From: Acholeplasma equirhinis
GTDB taxonomy: Bacteria; Bacillota_I; Bacilli_A; Acholeplasmatales; Acholeplasmataceae
Length of the DNA stretch: 64,000 nucleotides
Reading direction: 5' to 3'
Assembly (NCBI RefSeq): GCF_017052655.1
Contig: NZ_JAFIDC010000001.1
Location: 992,001-1,056,000 of the forward strand
Made by a program: the position numbers and the translations under genes. The notes under the pieces were generated by a model. That model saw only the letters and a list, made by a program, of their open reading frames with translations, had not been told where the DNA came from and did not search any database. Shown here one piece after another: positions 63,997-64,000 of this stretch (position 1 is its first letter; the number at the start of each line of letters is the position of its first letter).

Positions 63997-64000
63997 TTGA

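Noticed and set aside
1-64000. UGA read as tryptophan (Mycoplasma code)
   Set aside because: Several genes end in TGA inside ATGA overlaps (for example aroC/aroE, mvaS-side aro genes, nth/dnaD) and proteins have normal lengths with UGA as stop.
1-64000. CRISPR array, insertion sequence or prophage
   Set aside because: No regularly spaced direct repeats, transposase, integrase or phage structural gene was seen. The only long exact repeat noticed is the 29-nt hairpin pair.

Overview
The window reads as a chromosome segment of a low-GC, wall-less Firmicutes relative of the Acholeplasma type. Replication uses both PolC and a short DnaE with a degenerate PHP domain. Gene order resembles Bacillus in places (rlmN-rsgA-rpe-thiN-rpmB-fakA; recG-plsX-rnc). 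UGA is a stop codon, seen in many ATGA overlaps, so the code is the standard one and not that of Mycoplasma. A mevalonate pathway pair is present. The genus is inferred; no rRNA gene is in the window.

Layout. 1-5.7 kb: a possible amino-sugar scavenging group with partial anmK, an RpiR-type regulator, a FAD-linked D-lactate/glycolate oxidase, an exported phosphodiester glycosidase and a lipoprotein. 5.7-10.3 kb: tRNA-Leu(GAG), two U32 proteins of tRNA hydroxylation (TrhP type), fakA and rpmB. 10.3-17.3 kb: thiN, rpe, rsgA, rlmN, then pheST behind a T-box leader. 17.3-36.9 kb: housekeeping genes (Bax-inhibitor-like protein, polC, mnmL-mnmM, leuS, acpP, a lactonase, an FMN reductase, an M29 aminopeptidase, dnaE, a flavodoxin) with a few unknown genes. 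36.9-39.0 kb: a surface protein of about eight Ig-like repeats.

39.0-44.2 kb: a heterodimeric ABC exporter behind a 17-codon leader ORF, a chain of mutually exclusive stem-loops and a terminator that abuts the exporter's ribosome binding site. Directly upstream is a helix-turn-helix regulator whose stop codon overlaps the leader promoter. This looks like ribosome-mediated attenuation of a drug exporter, analogous to bmrBCD of Bacillus subtilis but with a different leader sequence.

44.3-51.8 kb: nth, dnaD, rnc, plsX, recG, an SRAP protein, and a UvrX-like Y-family polymerase with a YolD-like partner. 51.8-54.1 kb: a three-gene cassette (ABC-type AAA ATPase, small stand-alone TOPRIM protein, HNH nuclease) bracketed by two identical 29-nt hairpins. 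It shares parts with the PARIS, RloAB and Septu defence systems but matches none of them as a three-gene set; this is my main candidate for an undescribed defence system.

54.4-64.0 kb: mvaS and mvaA (divergent), then a tightly overlapping aromatic amino acid operon (DAHP synthase, tyrA, aroB, aroA, chorismate mutase, aroE, aroC, aromatic-acid-exporter-like protein). Dehydroquinate dehydratase and shikimate kinase are not in it. The operon makes prephenate, which TrhP-type tRNA hydroxylation is reported to need, so two distant parts of the window may be linked metabolically.
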